From: Cellulophaga baltica
GTDB taxonomy: Bacteria; Bacteroidota; Bacteroidia; Flavobacteriales; Flavobacteriaceae
DNA length: 64,000 bases
NCBI RefSeq assembly: GCF_018861125.1
Contig: NZ_JAHKQN010000013.1
Location: 598,599-662,598, forward strand
Reading direction: 5' to 3'
The notes beneath the pieces are model-generated. The model ran no database searches. It saw nothing but the letters and a program-made list of their open reading frames with translations, and was not told the DNA's origin. Of this stretch, positions 1 through 9,469 are shown piece by piece. The position numbers and the translations under genes are program-made. Position 1 is the stretch's first letter, and each line of letters starts with the position of its first letter.

Positions 1-1159
1 CTCTAATTATTCCGTTTCCTTTTGGACCAGGACCATCAGTCATACCTGCTAAAAGAATATCAGGGCCTAAGGCACCATTTTTTGCAATTTCATCTCTAAA
101 TGCTGTAGCAAATTCTAATTCATTACCATTATCTCTAATTGTAGTTACACCACCTGCTAAATACGCTGGTGCCCATTGTACTTGATTAGAGTGTGCATGC
201 ATATCCCACATACCAGGCATTAAGGTTTTACCTTTTACATCAATAACTTTAGCATTTTCAGGAATTTTAGTTTCGGGAGAACTTCCTATTTCCTTTATTT
301 TTCCATTTTCGATAATTATGGTCATGTTTTTTTGAATAGCACCTTTTACACCATCAATTATATCACCACCTACTAGCGCTTTTATATTGGCTTGATCACC
401 TTTTAGATCTGAAGTATATTTTTGTAAAGCACTTATTTGTTCTTCTACATTTCCTGCAATAAAAAGTGATTTTGCTTCTTCGTAACCTTCACGTATTAGT
501 TCTCTTATTTGTGTGTTTGCTTTTACTATAGCAATTAAATTTTCATCTTCATCTAACCAAATAGTACGACCACCCCAATTAACACCTTCAACAACATACC
601 TGTCTAAAGGAATTTTAGCTCCTTTTATAACTGCAGTATCTTTTTTCTTAAACGTCATAGAAACCTCGCCTCTTGGTAAGGTTGAAACACCTCCTTTAAT
701 ATTTTTATCTAAATAAAAATGATAAAGCATCATTTCAATACCTGCAGGAATATTACTATTTATACCAAAAAAAACATCTTTTTTCTTTGAAGTAACTACA
801 TCAAAATGTTTTTCCCATATTGAGACTTGATCTCCATCAACCTCCATTTTAAATATGTTGGTTGTATCCTTATTAGAAATACGTCTGCTTACATATGATA
901 ATGGTTCTAAATCAGTAGTTAAATATAATTTTGATTCTACACCACTAATACGACCTCTCTCATTTTCACCTTGTATAGAGGTAACTGTTATAGTATCTTT
1001 ATTGGAAGTAATACTATAGGTTTCTTCTCCTATTTGTGATTGCCTTCTATAAACTAAAAACTTACCTTCTTCATTTATATCTTGCCATTTTGATGGTGTA
1101 GATGAACAACTACAAACTAGCGTTAATAAAGCTAATTTTAGTGTGAATTTTAATTTCAT
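1..1159 (-). CDS. Lipoprotein amidohydrolase (3' end outside window)
   Basis: My own translation from the ATG at 1159 stays open to the window edge, giving 386 residues with the C-terminus missing. The N-terminus is a lipoprotein signal with Cys at about residue 18 (VCSC). Residues 20 to about 240 form a beta-rich region I cannot name, loosely like DUF3108-type barrels. From about residue 250 the amidohydrolase fold starts (a GGDIIDGV segment, then VKGKTLMPGMWDMHAH). H321 and H323 form the HxH metal motif of this superfamily (imidazolonepropionase/prolidase-like members). The substrate is unknown. It is the last visible gene of the sus-like operon, 23 bp after the VCBS gene, so it probably acts on whatever the SusC/SusD pair imports. 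The amidohydrolase call is firm; the N-terminal domain is open. Confidence 0.85.
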   Translation of the reverse strand, partial: MKLKFTLKLALLTLVCSCSSTPSKWQDINEEGKFLVYRRQSQIGEETYSITSNKDTITVTSIQGENERGRISGVESKLYLTTDLEPLSYVSRRISNKDTTNIFKMEVDGDQVSIWEKHFDVVTSKKKDVFFGINSNIPAGIEMMLYHFYLDKNIKGGVSTLPRGEVSMTFKKKDTAVIKGAKIPLDRYVVEGVNWGGRTIWLDEDENLIAIVKANTQIRELIREGYEEAKSLFIAGNVEEQISALQKYTSDLKGDQANIKALVGGDIIDGVKGAIQKNMTIIIENGKIKEIGSSPETKIPENAKVIDVKGKTLMPGMWDMHAHSNQVQWAPAYLAGGVTTIRDNGNELEFATAFRDEIAKNGALGPDILLAGMTDGPGPKGNGIIR

Positions 1160-1182
1160 AGTGCACTCTTTAATTTAAAAAA

Positions 1183-2325
1183 TTATTTGTCTTTGTTTTC
1201 TTGAGAAAAATAATATTGATTTAATTCATCAGAATTACTTTCAATAATATCTAATCGGCCATCACTATTTAAATCGGAAGTTAAAATATCGTACGTATTA
1301 AAGTTTTCATTATTCAATTGAATAGCTTCCCATTTTTTACCAGCACCTTTATTAATAAATACCATATTAGGTTGTTCGTAATTACCTATTACGATATCTA
1401 ATTCACCATCTAAATTAATATCACCTAATGCAACAGCAAATGAATTTCCATTTAACGAATCATAAACAAGACGTTCTTTATATTTTAGTTTTTTATCTCC
1501 GAAATAAATAACATTCGGACTACCAATATTCGCTGTAATAATATCTAAATAACCATCATTATCTAAATCTGTAATAGCTACAGACCTTGTACTATCTTTA
1601 CCCGTACCAAAACCTAATTTTTTATTGAAGTTTAAATTCCCATCATTAAGGTAGATCGCGTTTTGTTCTCCATCAGGAGTTTTATTACGCTCACTTTCAC
1701 GATTTGCTAAAATCAAATCCATATGCCCATCATTATTCATGTCGGCAATCTCAACATCAATAGTTGAATCATTTTTAGTTCCAAATCCTATAGATGGTGC
1801 AAAATTTCCTTTACCATCATTTAAACAAATTTCATTTTCTCGTCCTCTGTTTGTAATTAAAATATCAGTATCTCCATCTTGATCAATATCAGCTACTACA
1901 ATATTTCTTGTGGGTGCATATGTTTGTCCAAATTGTGAAGCTTTAGTAAAGTTACCTTTACCGTCATTAATAAAAATAAAATTTGGAGCCATATCATTAC
2001 CAACCGCAATATCTAAATCGCCATCACCATCAAAATCAGCAAGTTCTGTAGAATAACTAGTTTCTTTCTCGTCACCTAATAATTTTGATACTGTAAAAAT
2101 ACCTCGACCATTATTAATAAAAATTCTGTTTTGACCAGGCCAATGTCTACCATTTGCAACAATTAAGTCTGTATCGCCATCACCATCAATATCACCTGCA
2201 CCTGTTGATGCTGTACGCTCTTTTAGAATGCCTAAAATTAAACGTCCGCTGCTACGAAATTTTACTTCTTGACTATAGCTAGTACAGAAAATAAGAGAAA
2301 ATATAAAGAATATAGAAAACCTCAT
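1183..2325 (-). CDS. VCBS/FG-GAP repeat protein, probable seven-bladed beta-propeller
   Basis: I start at the ATG at 2325, which gives a clean signal peptide (MRFSIFFIFSLIFCTSYSQ); the longer frame to 2388 adds an unlikely N-terminus. The roughly 380-residue protein has seven calcium-loop motifs of the form DxDxDGDxD (for example DIDGDGDTDL, DFDGDGDLDI, DINLDGELDI, DLNSDGRLDI), spaced about 45-55 residues apart. This is the pattern of FG-GAP/VCBS propellers as in the integrin alpha head. It probably acts at the cell surface or in the periplasm as a binding protein. It lies between susD and the amidohydrolase on one strand with short gaps, so co-transcription and a role in substrate capture are likely inferences. 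No catalytic domain is visible. Confidence 0.85.
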   Translation of the reverse strand: MRFSIFFIFSLIFCTSYSQEVKFRSSGRLILGILKERTASTGAGDIDGDGDTDLIVANGRHWPGQNRIFINNGRGIFTVSKLLGDEKETSYSTELADFDGDGDLDIAVGNDMAPNFIFINDGKGNFTKASQFGQTYAPTRNIVVADIDQDGDTDILITNRGRENEICLNDGKGNFAPSIGFGTKNDSTIDVEIADMNNDGHMDLILANRESERNKTPDGEQNAIYLNDGNLNFNKKLGFGTGKDSTRSVAITDLDNDGYLDIITANIGSPNVIYFGDKKLKYKERLVYDSLNGNSFAVALGDINLDGELDIVIGNYEQPNMVFINKGAGKKWEAIQLNNENFNTYDILTSDLNSDGRLDIIESNSDELNQYYFSQENKDK

Positions 2326-2418
2326 TTGATTTGTTTTTATTACAACATATATTTTAAAAAACACAAGATAAAAGAAGCTGCTATACACAGCTTCTTCTAC
2401 TTGTGAAAACTAGACTAA

Positions 2419-3828
2419 TTAATATCCTGGGTTTTGTTCAATGTTAGGGTTAACATCAGTTTCGTCTTGTGGAATAGGTAAAATATTAGTGTCATCACCA
2501 AAAGGTATATAACAAATACTAGATGTACATTGTGTACGAACTATATCTTCATTTTTACGCATTAAATCCCAAAGTCTATGTCCTTCAAAACAAAGTTCTA
2601 ACCTTCTTTCTAACATAATTTCATCAATTAAATCATCACCAGTTGCTGTAACATCTTCAGCTGTTGGCAATGCTCTTTGGCGCACTGTATTTAAATCAGA
2701 TTGAGCACCCGCTACATCTGTACCAATTTCTGCTCTTGCTTCTGCTCTAATTAAATACATCTCAGGAAGGCGAATAACTTTTACATTATCATATCCAAGT
2801 ACTTCAGGGTATTTATTTACTCTGTAAGGAGCATAATCACCTGTTAATAATGTGTCAATAATAAAAGTTTGTAATCTGGCATCTTCTTCTTCATATAAAG
2901 AAACGACATCATCAGAAGGTAAATAATCACCGTAACCACCTACTGCAGCGGAAAGATATAAACCAGATATAGCGTTACCACCAACATTATCAGTCTCTGT
3001 ATTAGAGATTTCAAATATTGATTCAGAAGTATTATCTACATTCCAAACATTTAAATAGTTCTCATTATCAATTAAACTGTAACCTCCATTTATCACATCT
3101 GTTGCCATAGCTTCAGCATTTGTCCAATCTTCTTTATACAAATAAACTCTTGCTAAAAATGCTTTAACTGATGTAGATGATAAAGTACTAGAGTTTGAAG
3201 TTCTAGAAGTATCACTCATTAAAGAAAGAGCCATAGTCATATCAGAAATTACTTGATTGTAAACTTCTTCAACGGTACTTCTTTCTGGTTCTGATGTTGG
3301 ATCAAATTCAGTAATTATAGGTACACCTGCATGGCTTGCATCATCAGTAAAATTATAAGTTTGAGAAAACAATTTAACTAAATCAAAATAAATCAATCCT
3401 CTTAGAGCATAAGCTTCACCTATAATATGGTCTTTATCATCTTGTGATGAATCTGAAACCTCAACATCTGAATTAATAATGTTGTTCAATGCGTTATTTG
3501 CAAAATACATTCCTTCCCATAATGCGCTTGCTTGTGCATCATCAACTTGTTGTACGTGTTCAGCATAATCAACAATTCTATTCGCTGATAAATTCTGTTT
3601 AACATCATCTGCTAAAACGTCAGGAATTAAAAACATATACCTACCATAATAATAAGCACTTTGAAGTTCATCGTATACTCCTGTTACTGAAGTCTCAAGA
3701 TCTTCTAAATTAGTTATAGCTTCATCTGTAGAAACAGAATCTTGAGGAGTAATTTCTAAAAATGATTCTGAGCATGATAAGAAAAGCCCTATCATAACTA
3801 ATAATATAATTTTATTATAATTTTTCAT
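2419..3828 (-). CDS. SusD/RagB-family nutrient-binding lipoprotein
   Basis: 469 residues with a lipoprotein signal ending near GLFLSC and the typical SusD start after it (ESFLEITPQDS). The N-terminal SusD-like part (to about residue 230) carries TPR-like helices (EGMYFANNALNNII, YALRGLIYFDLVKLF). The C-terminal part has the conserved LPEMYLIRAEARA helix and the ERRLELCFEGHRLWDL motif diagnostic of the family. SusD proteins are surface lipoproteins that cap the SusC barrel and bind the ligand. The gene starts 15 bp after susC ends, as in nearly all SusC/D pairs. No glycoside hydrolase is present nearby, so the ligand cannot be named. Confidence 0.95.
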   Translation of the reverse strand: MKNYNKIILLVMIGLFLSCSESFLEITPQDSVSTDEAITNLEDLETSVTGVYDELQSAYYYGRYMFLIPDVLADDVKQNLSANRIVDYAEHVQQVDDAQASALWEGMYFANNALNNIINSDVEVSDSSQDDKDHIIGEAYALRGLIYFDLVKLFSQTYNFTDDASHAGVPIITEFDPTSEPERSTVEEVYNQVISDMTMALSLMSDTSRTSNSSTLSSTSVKAFLARVYLYKEDWTNAEAMATDVINGGYSLIDNENYLNVWNVDNTSESIFEISNTETDNVGGNAISGLYLSAAVGGYGDYLPSDDVVSLYEEEDARLQTFIIDTLLTGDYAPYRVNKYPEVLGYDNVKVIRLPEMYLIRAEARAEIGTDVAGAQSDLNTVRQRALPTAEDVTATGDDLIDEIMLERRLELCFEGHRLWDLMRKNEDIVRTQCTSSICYIPFGDDTNILPIPQDETDVNPNIEQNPGY

Positions 3829-3843
3829 AAGTCTTTTTTTAAT

Positions 3844-6800
3844 TTACAGTTGAATATCTAATCCTAAAGAAATGGTTTTCATTGCTGGAGTAAGTCCATT
3901 GTAACTACCATTAATTGATTGTTCTGGATCTATATACAACTCTTTCTCTTTTGTCCAAGTCAAGACATTTGTTCCTCTAGCATATAATCTTGCTGAACTT
4001 AAGTGAAGTATTGACGTAAGTTTTTCAGGAAACCTATAAGCAACCGTTAAATCTTTTAAACGAATATAACTACCATCATACAACCATCTAGTAACGTTTG
4101 CTTGGTTACTACCTGATTGACCACCCCATTGAAATCTAGGAAATAGTGCATCAGTTTTTCCTTCAACCCATCTATTTTCATATAAATAAGTTGCTGTACT
4201 TCTTGGTGTAAGTCTACCATCACCTAATGAACCTCTTGCTCTACTATCAAATAAGTAGTTACCTGAAGAATACATAAAATTAGCACTTAAACTAAAATCT
4301 TTATATGAGAATGCTGTATTAAACCCACCATAAAAATCTGGTGTCGCAGACTTACCTACTAAGTAACGTTCTGCATCGCCAATATCATTTGTTATTGTAG
4401 TTTCGCTAGCGTCTGTATAATATTGAACATCTCCGTTTGTTTGATCTACACCAGCCCAACCATACATATAATAAGATTGAAAATCTTGCCCTACTTGTCT
4501 TCTGTAAGCACCGTCTGTATAATCTTCATCTAACTCAGTAATCTCATTCTTAATAAAAGTTGTATTAAAACCAACATTCCAATTAAAATCATTTTTACTA
4601 ATCAACTCAACATTTAAGGTAAGTTCTAAACCTTTGTTAGACATTGAACCATAATTCTGAGTGAGCTCTGTAAAACCTGTTGTTGGAGAAATTGGAACAT
4701 CTAAAATAAGATCAGAAGAAAGTCTGTCAAAGTATTCAACAGTACCGTTAATTTTATCAAATATCCCAAAATCTAAACCTATGTTAAAATTTTCTTGCGT
4801 TTCCCAGGTAAGATCTGTGTTTTCAAGTTGACTTGGTGTACCTCCTGGAGAACCATCATAATCATCTCCATAACCATATAAACCTAATGAAGCAAAATTA
4901 CCAATCGCAGCATTACCTGTTACACCGTATGACGTTCTTAATTTTAGTAAATTTATAAATGATACATCATCTAAAAAGTTCTCTTTAAAAATATTCCAAC
5001 TAGCACCAAATGAATAGAAAGTACCATATTTATTATCTGAACCAAATCTTGAAGAACCGTCATTTCTAATACTCCCTGAAAGGAAATATTTATTATCAAA
5101 ATTATAATTTGCTCTTAAGAAAGCCGAGCTAAATGTATATTCTGATTTTGAACCACTGATAGCATATTCTGCGGCTGCTGTACTTAATGTTTTAACTACA
5201 TCATTAGGAAAATCACTTCCTGAAGCTGAAAATGATTCACGTATAGTCTGCTGTGCTTCATAACCTGCTAAAAAATTAAAATTATGATTATCGTTTAATG
5301 TTAAACTATAATCTAATGTTTGTGTACCAACCCAAGTTTTATTGGTCGTATTTGCCTCATATGCATAACCATTAGTTTCGTATCCAGATCCATAACGTCT
5401 GTTGTAGTAAATAGACTCATTAATACTTAATAAATCAAAATTCCATTGTGATCTAAAAATAAGATTTTTTATTGGCGTAACTGAAACTGCAAAATTGTCA
5501 ATAATTCGGTTTGTTTTAGTATCCCATAAATCATCTCCACTTAAACTTCCCACAGGATTACTACCTATTGGAAAGTAAGCAACATGTTCTGCATTATATT
5601 CACCATCAGCATCATAAATAGGAATAAGTGGTGATAATTCTAATGTACTTTTAAATGGGTTATTCCATGAACCAGCATCTGGTGCTGTACTAGATTTAAT
5701 ATCTGAAACAGAAATATTATTTGAAATTGTTAAATAATCTGTTGCTTTATATTCTAAATTTGTTCGACCACTAAATCTTGAAAATCCGTAACCAATAATA
5801 TAACTCTCTTGATCCATATAACCACCTGACATAAAGTATTTTACCCTGTCAGTAGCTCCTCTTACACTTAAATCATAACTCTGAGTAACACCTGTACGTG
5901 TAATAGCATCTAACCAATTTGTATCTGTTGCTTCACCTGTTGTAGGATCTGTTTGTTGTGTATACAAATTATCCATTTGAGTTTGAGCTTCTTCAGCCGT
6001 AAGACCATCATTTACATACCCTTCAATATAAAGCTCTTTATATTGTGCTGCATTTAATGGTTTTAATATATCTTTAGAGGCTTGAGAAACAAAACCTGTA
6101 AGTGTTTTTAGCTCAATAACAGCTTTACCTGACTTACCTTGTTTTGTTGTTACTAGAATTACACCATTTGCACCTCTTGAACCATAAATTGCTGTTGAAG
6201 CTGCATCTTTCAATACACTTATGCTTTCTATGTCATTTGGATTTATAGAAGCCATAACGTTAGAACTTGCTCCATCGTTATCATTTGTACCTTGACTTCC
6301 TGCTGCTACAGGAATTCCGTCAATCACGTATAAAGGTTCACTTGATGCGTTTATAGAGCCAATACCTCTAATTCTAATTTGTGTGTTTGCTCCAGGAGCT
6401 CCATCAGAAGCAGCACCTTGTAAACCTGCAACACTACCTCTTAATGATTGTTCGAAAGTTGACGTTGGTGCTTGTTCTAACTCAACACCTTTTACAACTG
6501 AAACAGCACCTGTTAAAGCTTCTTTTTTCTGAGATCCATAACCAACAATTACAACCTCATCTAGAGTTGCTGCGTTTTCTTCTAAGGTTACATTAATTAC
6601 ATTTTTACCTACAACAGAAACGCTCTTTGCAAGCATACCTATGTAAGAGAATACCAATACCGATCCTTCTTCAGCTTTAATAGCATAATTACCATCAAAA
6701 TCTGTTTGAGTTCCATTAGTTGTACCTTCGACTAAAATATTAACGCCAACTAATGGCACTCCATCAACATCGTAAACGGTACCAGTGATTGTTTTTTCTT

Positions 6801-7176
6801 GAGCTGAAGTCTCATCCTCTACTTCAGTTGCCTTAGCAGTATGTACTTTTTTTACTACTATTTGTTTTCCTTCAATTTTATAGATTAAGCTTGTGTTCAA
6901 AAAAGCTTGATCTAAAATCGTAGAAATGTTTACGTCTTTTAGATTTAAAGTAATTTTTTTACCGGTTTTAATCACGTCATCTTTATAAAAGAAGATATAG
7001 TCACTATTCGTCTGAATTTCATTGAAAAATTGTTCCATTGAAGTTTCATTAAGCGCTACGTCTATTTTATTTTGACCTATTGCATAATTTGCATAAGCTG
7101 TTGAAAGACCGATAGTAATAAATAATAAAAACACTCTCATAAGCGTAAGAATTCCTAAACTTAAAGTTTTTTTCAT
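3844..7176 (-). CDS. SusC/RagA TonB-dependent outer-membrane transporter with STN domain
   Basis: 1110 residues. After the signal peptide there is an STN (secretin/TonB short N-terminal) domain at about residues 40-110 (LNLKDVNISTILDQAF), then a CarboxypepD_reg-like beta-sandwich (about 128-205), then the TonB box and plug (LDEVVIVGYGSQKKEALTGA). The SusC signature follows (SVLKDAASTAIYGSRGANGV), then a large barrel. The STN domain marks transporters that signal to a FecR/ECF sigma pair, and both those genes lie directly upstream. It imports a ligand delivered by the adjacent SusD, using TonB energy. The ligand is unknown. Confidence 0.96.
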   Translation of the reverse strand: MKKTLSLGILTLMRVFLLFITIGLSTAYANYAIGQNKIDVALNETSMEQFFNEIQTNSDYIFFYKDDVIKTGKKITLNLKDVNISTILDQAFLNTSLIYKIEGKQIVVKKVHTAKATEVEDETSAQEKTITGTVYDVDGVPLVGVNILVEGTTNGTQTDFDGNYAIKAEEGSVLVFSYIGMLAKSVSVVGKNVINVTLEENAATLDEVVIVGYGSQKKEALTGAVSVVKGVELEQAPTSTFEQSLRGSVAGLQGAASDGAPGANTQIRIRGIGSINASSEPLYVIDGIPVAAGSQGTNDNDGASSNVMASINPNDIESISVLKDAASTAIYGSRGANGVILVTTKQGKSGKAVIELKTLTGFVSQASKDILKPLNAAQYKELYIEGYVNDGLTAEEAQTQMDNLYTQQTDPTTGEATDTNWLDAITRTGVTQSYDLSVRGATDRVKYFMSGGYMDQESYIIGYGFSRFSGRTNLEYKATDYLTISNNISVSDIKSSTAPDAGSWNNPFKSTLELSPLIPIYDADGEYNAEHVAYFPIGSNPVGSLSGDDLWDTKTNRIIDNFAVSVTPIKNLIFRSQWNFDLLSINESIYYNRRYGSGYETNGYAYEANTTNKTWVGTQTLDYSLTLNDNHNFNFLAGYEAQQTIRESFSASGSDFPNDVVKTLSTAAAEYAISGSKSEYTFSSAFLRANYNFDNKYFLSGSIRNDGSSRFGSDNKYGTFYSFGASWNIFKENFLDDVSFINLLKLRTSYGVTGNAAIGNFASLGLYGYGDDYDGSPGGTPSQLENTDLTWETQENFNIGLDFGIFDKINGTVEYFDRLSSDLILDVPISPTTGFTELTQNYGSMSNKGLELTLNVELISKNDFNWNVGFNTTFIKNEITELDEDYTDGAYRRQVGQDFQSYYMYGWAGVDQTNGDVQYYTDASETTITNDIGDAERYLVGKSATPDFYGGFNTAFSYKDFSLSANFMYSSGNYLFDSRARGSLGDGRLTPRSTATYLYENRWVEGKTDALFPRFQWGGQSGSNQANVTRWLYDGSYIRLKDLTVAYRFPEKLTSILHLSSARLYARGTNVLTWTKEKELYIDPEQSINGSYNGLTPAMKTISLGLDIQL

Positions 7177-7200
7177 ATTTTTGATTTTGGTTAATTAATG

Positions 7201-7218
7201 TCACTTTATTTAAAGTGA
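7201..7218. repeat. Perfect palindrome in the fecR-susC spacer
   Basis: TCACTTTA-TT-TAAAGTGA, two 8-base arms with a 2-base centre, 25 bp upstream of the susC start. It could be an operator or a short leader hairpin of the susC mRNA. It pairs positionally with the second hairpin just beyond it. Confidence 0.5.
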
Positions 7219-7234
7219 TGTTGATTTTAAATAT

Positions 7235-7266
7235 CCAGAAGATGTTGGAGCATCTTCTGGTTTTTT
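7235..7266 (+). terminator. Hairpin with T-run facing away from the operon
   Basis: CCAGAAGATG (7235-7244), 6-base loop, CATCTTCTGG (7251-7260), then six T on the plus strand. The T-run faces the plus strand although both flanking genes are on the minus strand. On the minus strand the stem is followed by ATATTTAAAAT, so it is not a good terminator there. It may be an mRNA stability or processing hairpin between fecR and susC, or may stop antisense transcription. Confidence 0.45.
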
Positions 7267-7310
7267 CACTAATTCAAATTGCAAATTGTTTAATTCATAT
7301 AGTATTACAT

Positions 7311-8357
7311 TTAATTAATAATTATTGTATTCTCTTTATAGTTATAGTTCATATTTGTACTTGCCTTAATGTTTTGCATTACATTTTCTATATTCTCATT
7401 CAAGTCTAAATAACCCGAAAAAGTTTCTAAACCTAGCTCTTCATTTTCTAAAACAATATCAACATTATAATACCTAGCAACTCTTTTTATAATATATTGT
7501 AAATCGTTATTCTTAAAAATAAAAACACCATCTCTCCAAGAAAAATAATTATCAACATTTACTTTTTCTGATAAAATACTTTTGTTATTCTTATTAAAAC
7601 TAGCCTTGGTGCCTGGAGTAATTTTGACTTTATCTATATTGTTAGATGTAGCGTTGTTAAAACTAATCATCACACTTCCACTTTTTAAGACTGTATTTAT
7701 GGTATTTTCATCAGCATAACTTGTAACACCAAAAACAGTACCTAATACTTTTACTTCCTGCCCTTCACTCATCACAATAAATGGTTTTTCTTTATTGTGA
7801 GCCACATCAAAAATTGCTTCACCTTCTAAATAAACCTCTCTTCTATCACCGTTAAAAACTGCAGGATAAATCATTTTAGTTCCAGAATTTAACCAAACCG
7901 TACTACCGTCAGATAGGTTAATTTTAGTTCGTTCACCATAAGGCACTAATAGAGTATTATAGACAGCTCTATTATCTTTTGAAGTTTCTTGATTAATTTG
8001 TTTTGAATTGCCTACTGTTATTTTTTGCCCTGTAGTTGAGTAATTAATTGTAGACGAGTTTTTGTCTATTTGTAAATTTTCACCCTCCCCTAAGATTAAA
8101 ACAACTTTGTCAGAATTATTTACATCTATATTTTTTGATGACGTTACGAAATCTGTAATTGAAGTTTCAGGTTCTTCGTTTAAATAAAACCAACCAAGGC
8201 CTGTAAAAATTAATACAGTGGTAAAAGCAACAGAAAATGCAGTTCTATAATTTTTTTTTCTTTTAGATTGGTTATCAATAGAAGCAAAAATATTTCTTTT
8301 CAGACGTTTTTTTTCTAATTCTGAAAGTCGGTTAGAATGTGAATTTATATCTTTCAT
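7311..8357 (-). CDS. FecR-family anti-sigma factor
   Basis: I prefer the ATG at 8357 (MKDINSHSN) over an in-frame TTG at 8375. The 348-residue protein has a short cytoplasmic N-terminus rich in Lys/Arg, one membrane segment (about 38-59), a FecR domain (about 135-240, with INLSDGSTVWLNSGT and EGEAIFDVAH), and the C-terminal DUF4974 domain (about 278-348) typical of Bacteroidota FecR. Such proteins hold an ECF sigma factor until an STN-bearing transporter binds ligand. The gene sits between the sigma gene and susC in the standard order, so its partner is the sigma factor at 8493-9158. Confidence 0.93.
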   Translation of the reverse strand: MKDINSHSNRLSELEKKRLKRNIFASIDNQSKRKKNYRTAFSVAFTTVLIFTGLGWFYLNEEPETSITDFVTSSKNIDVNNSDKVVLILGEGENLQIDKNSSTINYSTTGQKITVGNSKQINQETSKDNRAVYNTLLVPYGERTKINLSDGSTVWLNSGTKMIYPAVFNGDRREVYLEGEAIFDVAHNKEKPFIVMSEGQEVKVLGTVFGVTSYADENTINTVLKSGSVMISFNNATSNNIDKVKITPGTKASFNKNNKSILSEKVNVDNYFSWRDGVFIFKNNDLQYIIKRVARYYNVDIVLENEELGLETFSGYLDLNENIENVMQNIKASTNMNYNYKENTIIIN

Positions 8358-8492
8358 CTTATTATTTAGATTCAATAATCTTAAACTTTAAATTTTAAGA
8401 TTTGTAAGAATTGGTTTTTTAAATCGTTCTATTCTAAATAAGTGTAAAACATAATTTTTATAGACACTTATTTTCGCAATCTTTTAAATTAA

Positions 8493-9158
8493 TTAAAAAT
8501 CTAGCTTTCGTAAGGTTTTGATTGCGCGGTAGATTGAAGTTCTAGCAGTCTGGATAGAAATTTCCATAATAACAGCTATTTCTTCGTAAGTTTTCTCTTC
8601 ATTAAACCTTAAAAAAAGTATCTTTCTTTGCTTATCAGTTAATGTTTTAAGTGCATTAGCCAATTTAGCATTTCTTTCTGATGAGTGCTCTTCTTTTATA
8701 ATTGATTTTTCACAAGAATTCGTGTGGTTTTTTCTTGTAAAATCTGGTTTAGATTGAAAGTCTTCTAAAGAAACAGAAACATTCTTAGTTCTGTACTTTT
8801 TATTAATTTTTCTTTTTAAACATTTAAAAAGGTAATATTTTACATTATCAGTTTTTGATAAATTACTCCTATACTTAAATAAATCTACAAATAAGTCGTG
8901 TATACAATCAAGTACATAGCTTTTATCTTTTGAATGATACATACCATAAGAAAACAATATATTAATATACCTATCATATAGTTTGCCTAACGCCAACTTA
9001 TCACCTTCAATAAGTTTTTCCCAAATTAAAATATCTTCATCTCTTTCTACAAAAAGATTAGTAGCATTAAATTCTGGTTGTTGCCTAAAAATTTTTTCTT
9101 CTGTATCAAGATTTCTCTCCGTCGCTATAGCCAAGGCTAATTCTCCATAATCTTGCAT
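8493..9158 (-). CDS. ECF RNA polymerase sigma-70 factor
   Basis: 221 residues. Region 2 is at about residues 55-100 (LGKLYDRYINILFSYG, IHDLFVDLF) and region 4 at about 168-217 (LTDKQRKILFLRFNEEKTY, then a helix-turn-helix with IQTARTSIYRAIKTLRK). There is no region 1 or 3. It carries about 40 extra N-terminal residues compared with minimal ECF factors. It is the first gene of the fecR-susC-susD locus and most likely drives that operon once FecR releases it. Confidence 0.93.
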   Translation of the reverse strand: MQDYGELALAIATERNLDTEEKIFRQQPEFNATNLFVERDEDILIWEKLIEGDKLALGKLYDRYINILFSYGMYHSKDKSYVLDCIHDLFVDLFKYRSNLSKTDNVKYYLFKCLKRKINKKYRTKNVSVSLEDFQSKPDFTRKNHTNSCEKSIIKEEHSSERNAKLANALKTLTDKQRKILFLRFNEEKTYEEIAVIMEISIQTARTSIYRAIKTLRKLDF

Positions 9159-9423
9159 GAAATTTGAATTTAATTAATTTTGAGTTACATAGTCTATATT
9201 CATTAAGTATTATATAGCCAACATATAGACAGTATTATTAAGTTTTTATTAAAAATTACTAAATTCAAAATTATCAACACATATATTTAAGTATTGTTAC
9301 ATATAACTTACATTTACTGTTGATTTGATATATAATACTTAAAACCTAAGTTATGAAAAAATAACTAATACAATTAAATATTATAAAAAATAATATTTAA
9401 GCCCTATTCAAAAATTTAAGTAC
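9159..9423. other. Non-coding gap upstream of the ECF sigma gene
   Basis: Very AT-rich, with no credible gene. It must hold the promoter of the sigma gene, but I see no convincing TAnnTTTG box on the minus strand. One inverted repeat is visible: GTCTATAT (9192-9199) and ATATAGAC (9223-9230), 8-base perfect arms 23 bases apart, 34 bp from the sigma start. It could be a regulator site. A single DnaA-box-like TTATCAACA occurs near 9272. Confidence 0.4.
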
Positions 9424-9452
9424 AAAAAAAGCCTTTCGAAATATCGAAAGGC
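9424..9452 (-). terminator. Intrinsic terminator of the CAU tRNA gene
   Basis: On the minus strand GCCTTTCGA, 4-base loop, TCGAAAGGC, then seven T. The 9-bp perfect stem sits 17 bases past the tRNA 3' end. Confidence 0.9.
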
Positions 9453-9469
9453 TTAACAAACTGTAAAAG

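Noticed and set aside
513-716. 67-residue plus-strand ORF
   Set aside because: Antisense shadow of the amidohydrolase frame, which is open and conserved on the minus strand.
6381-6596. 71-residue plus-strand ORF rich in Leu and Gln
   Set aside because: Lies wholly inside susC on the other strand; its composition is an artefact of the susC codons.
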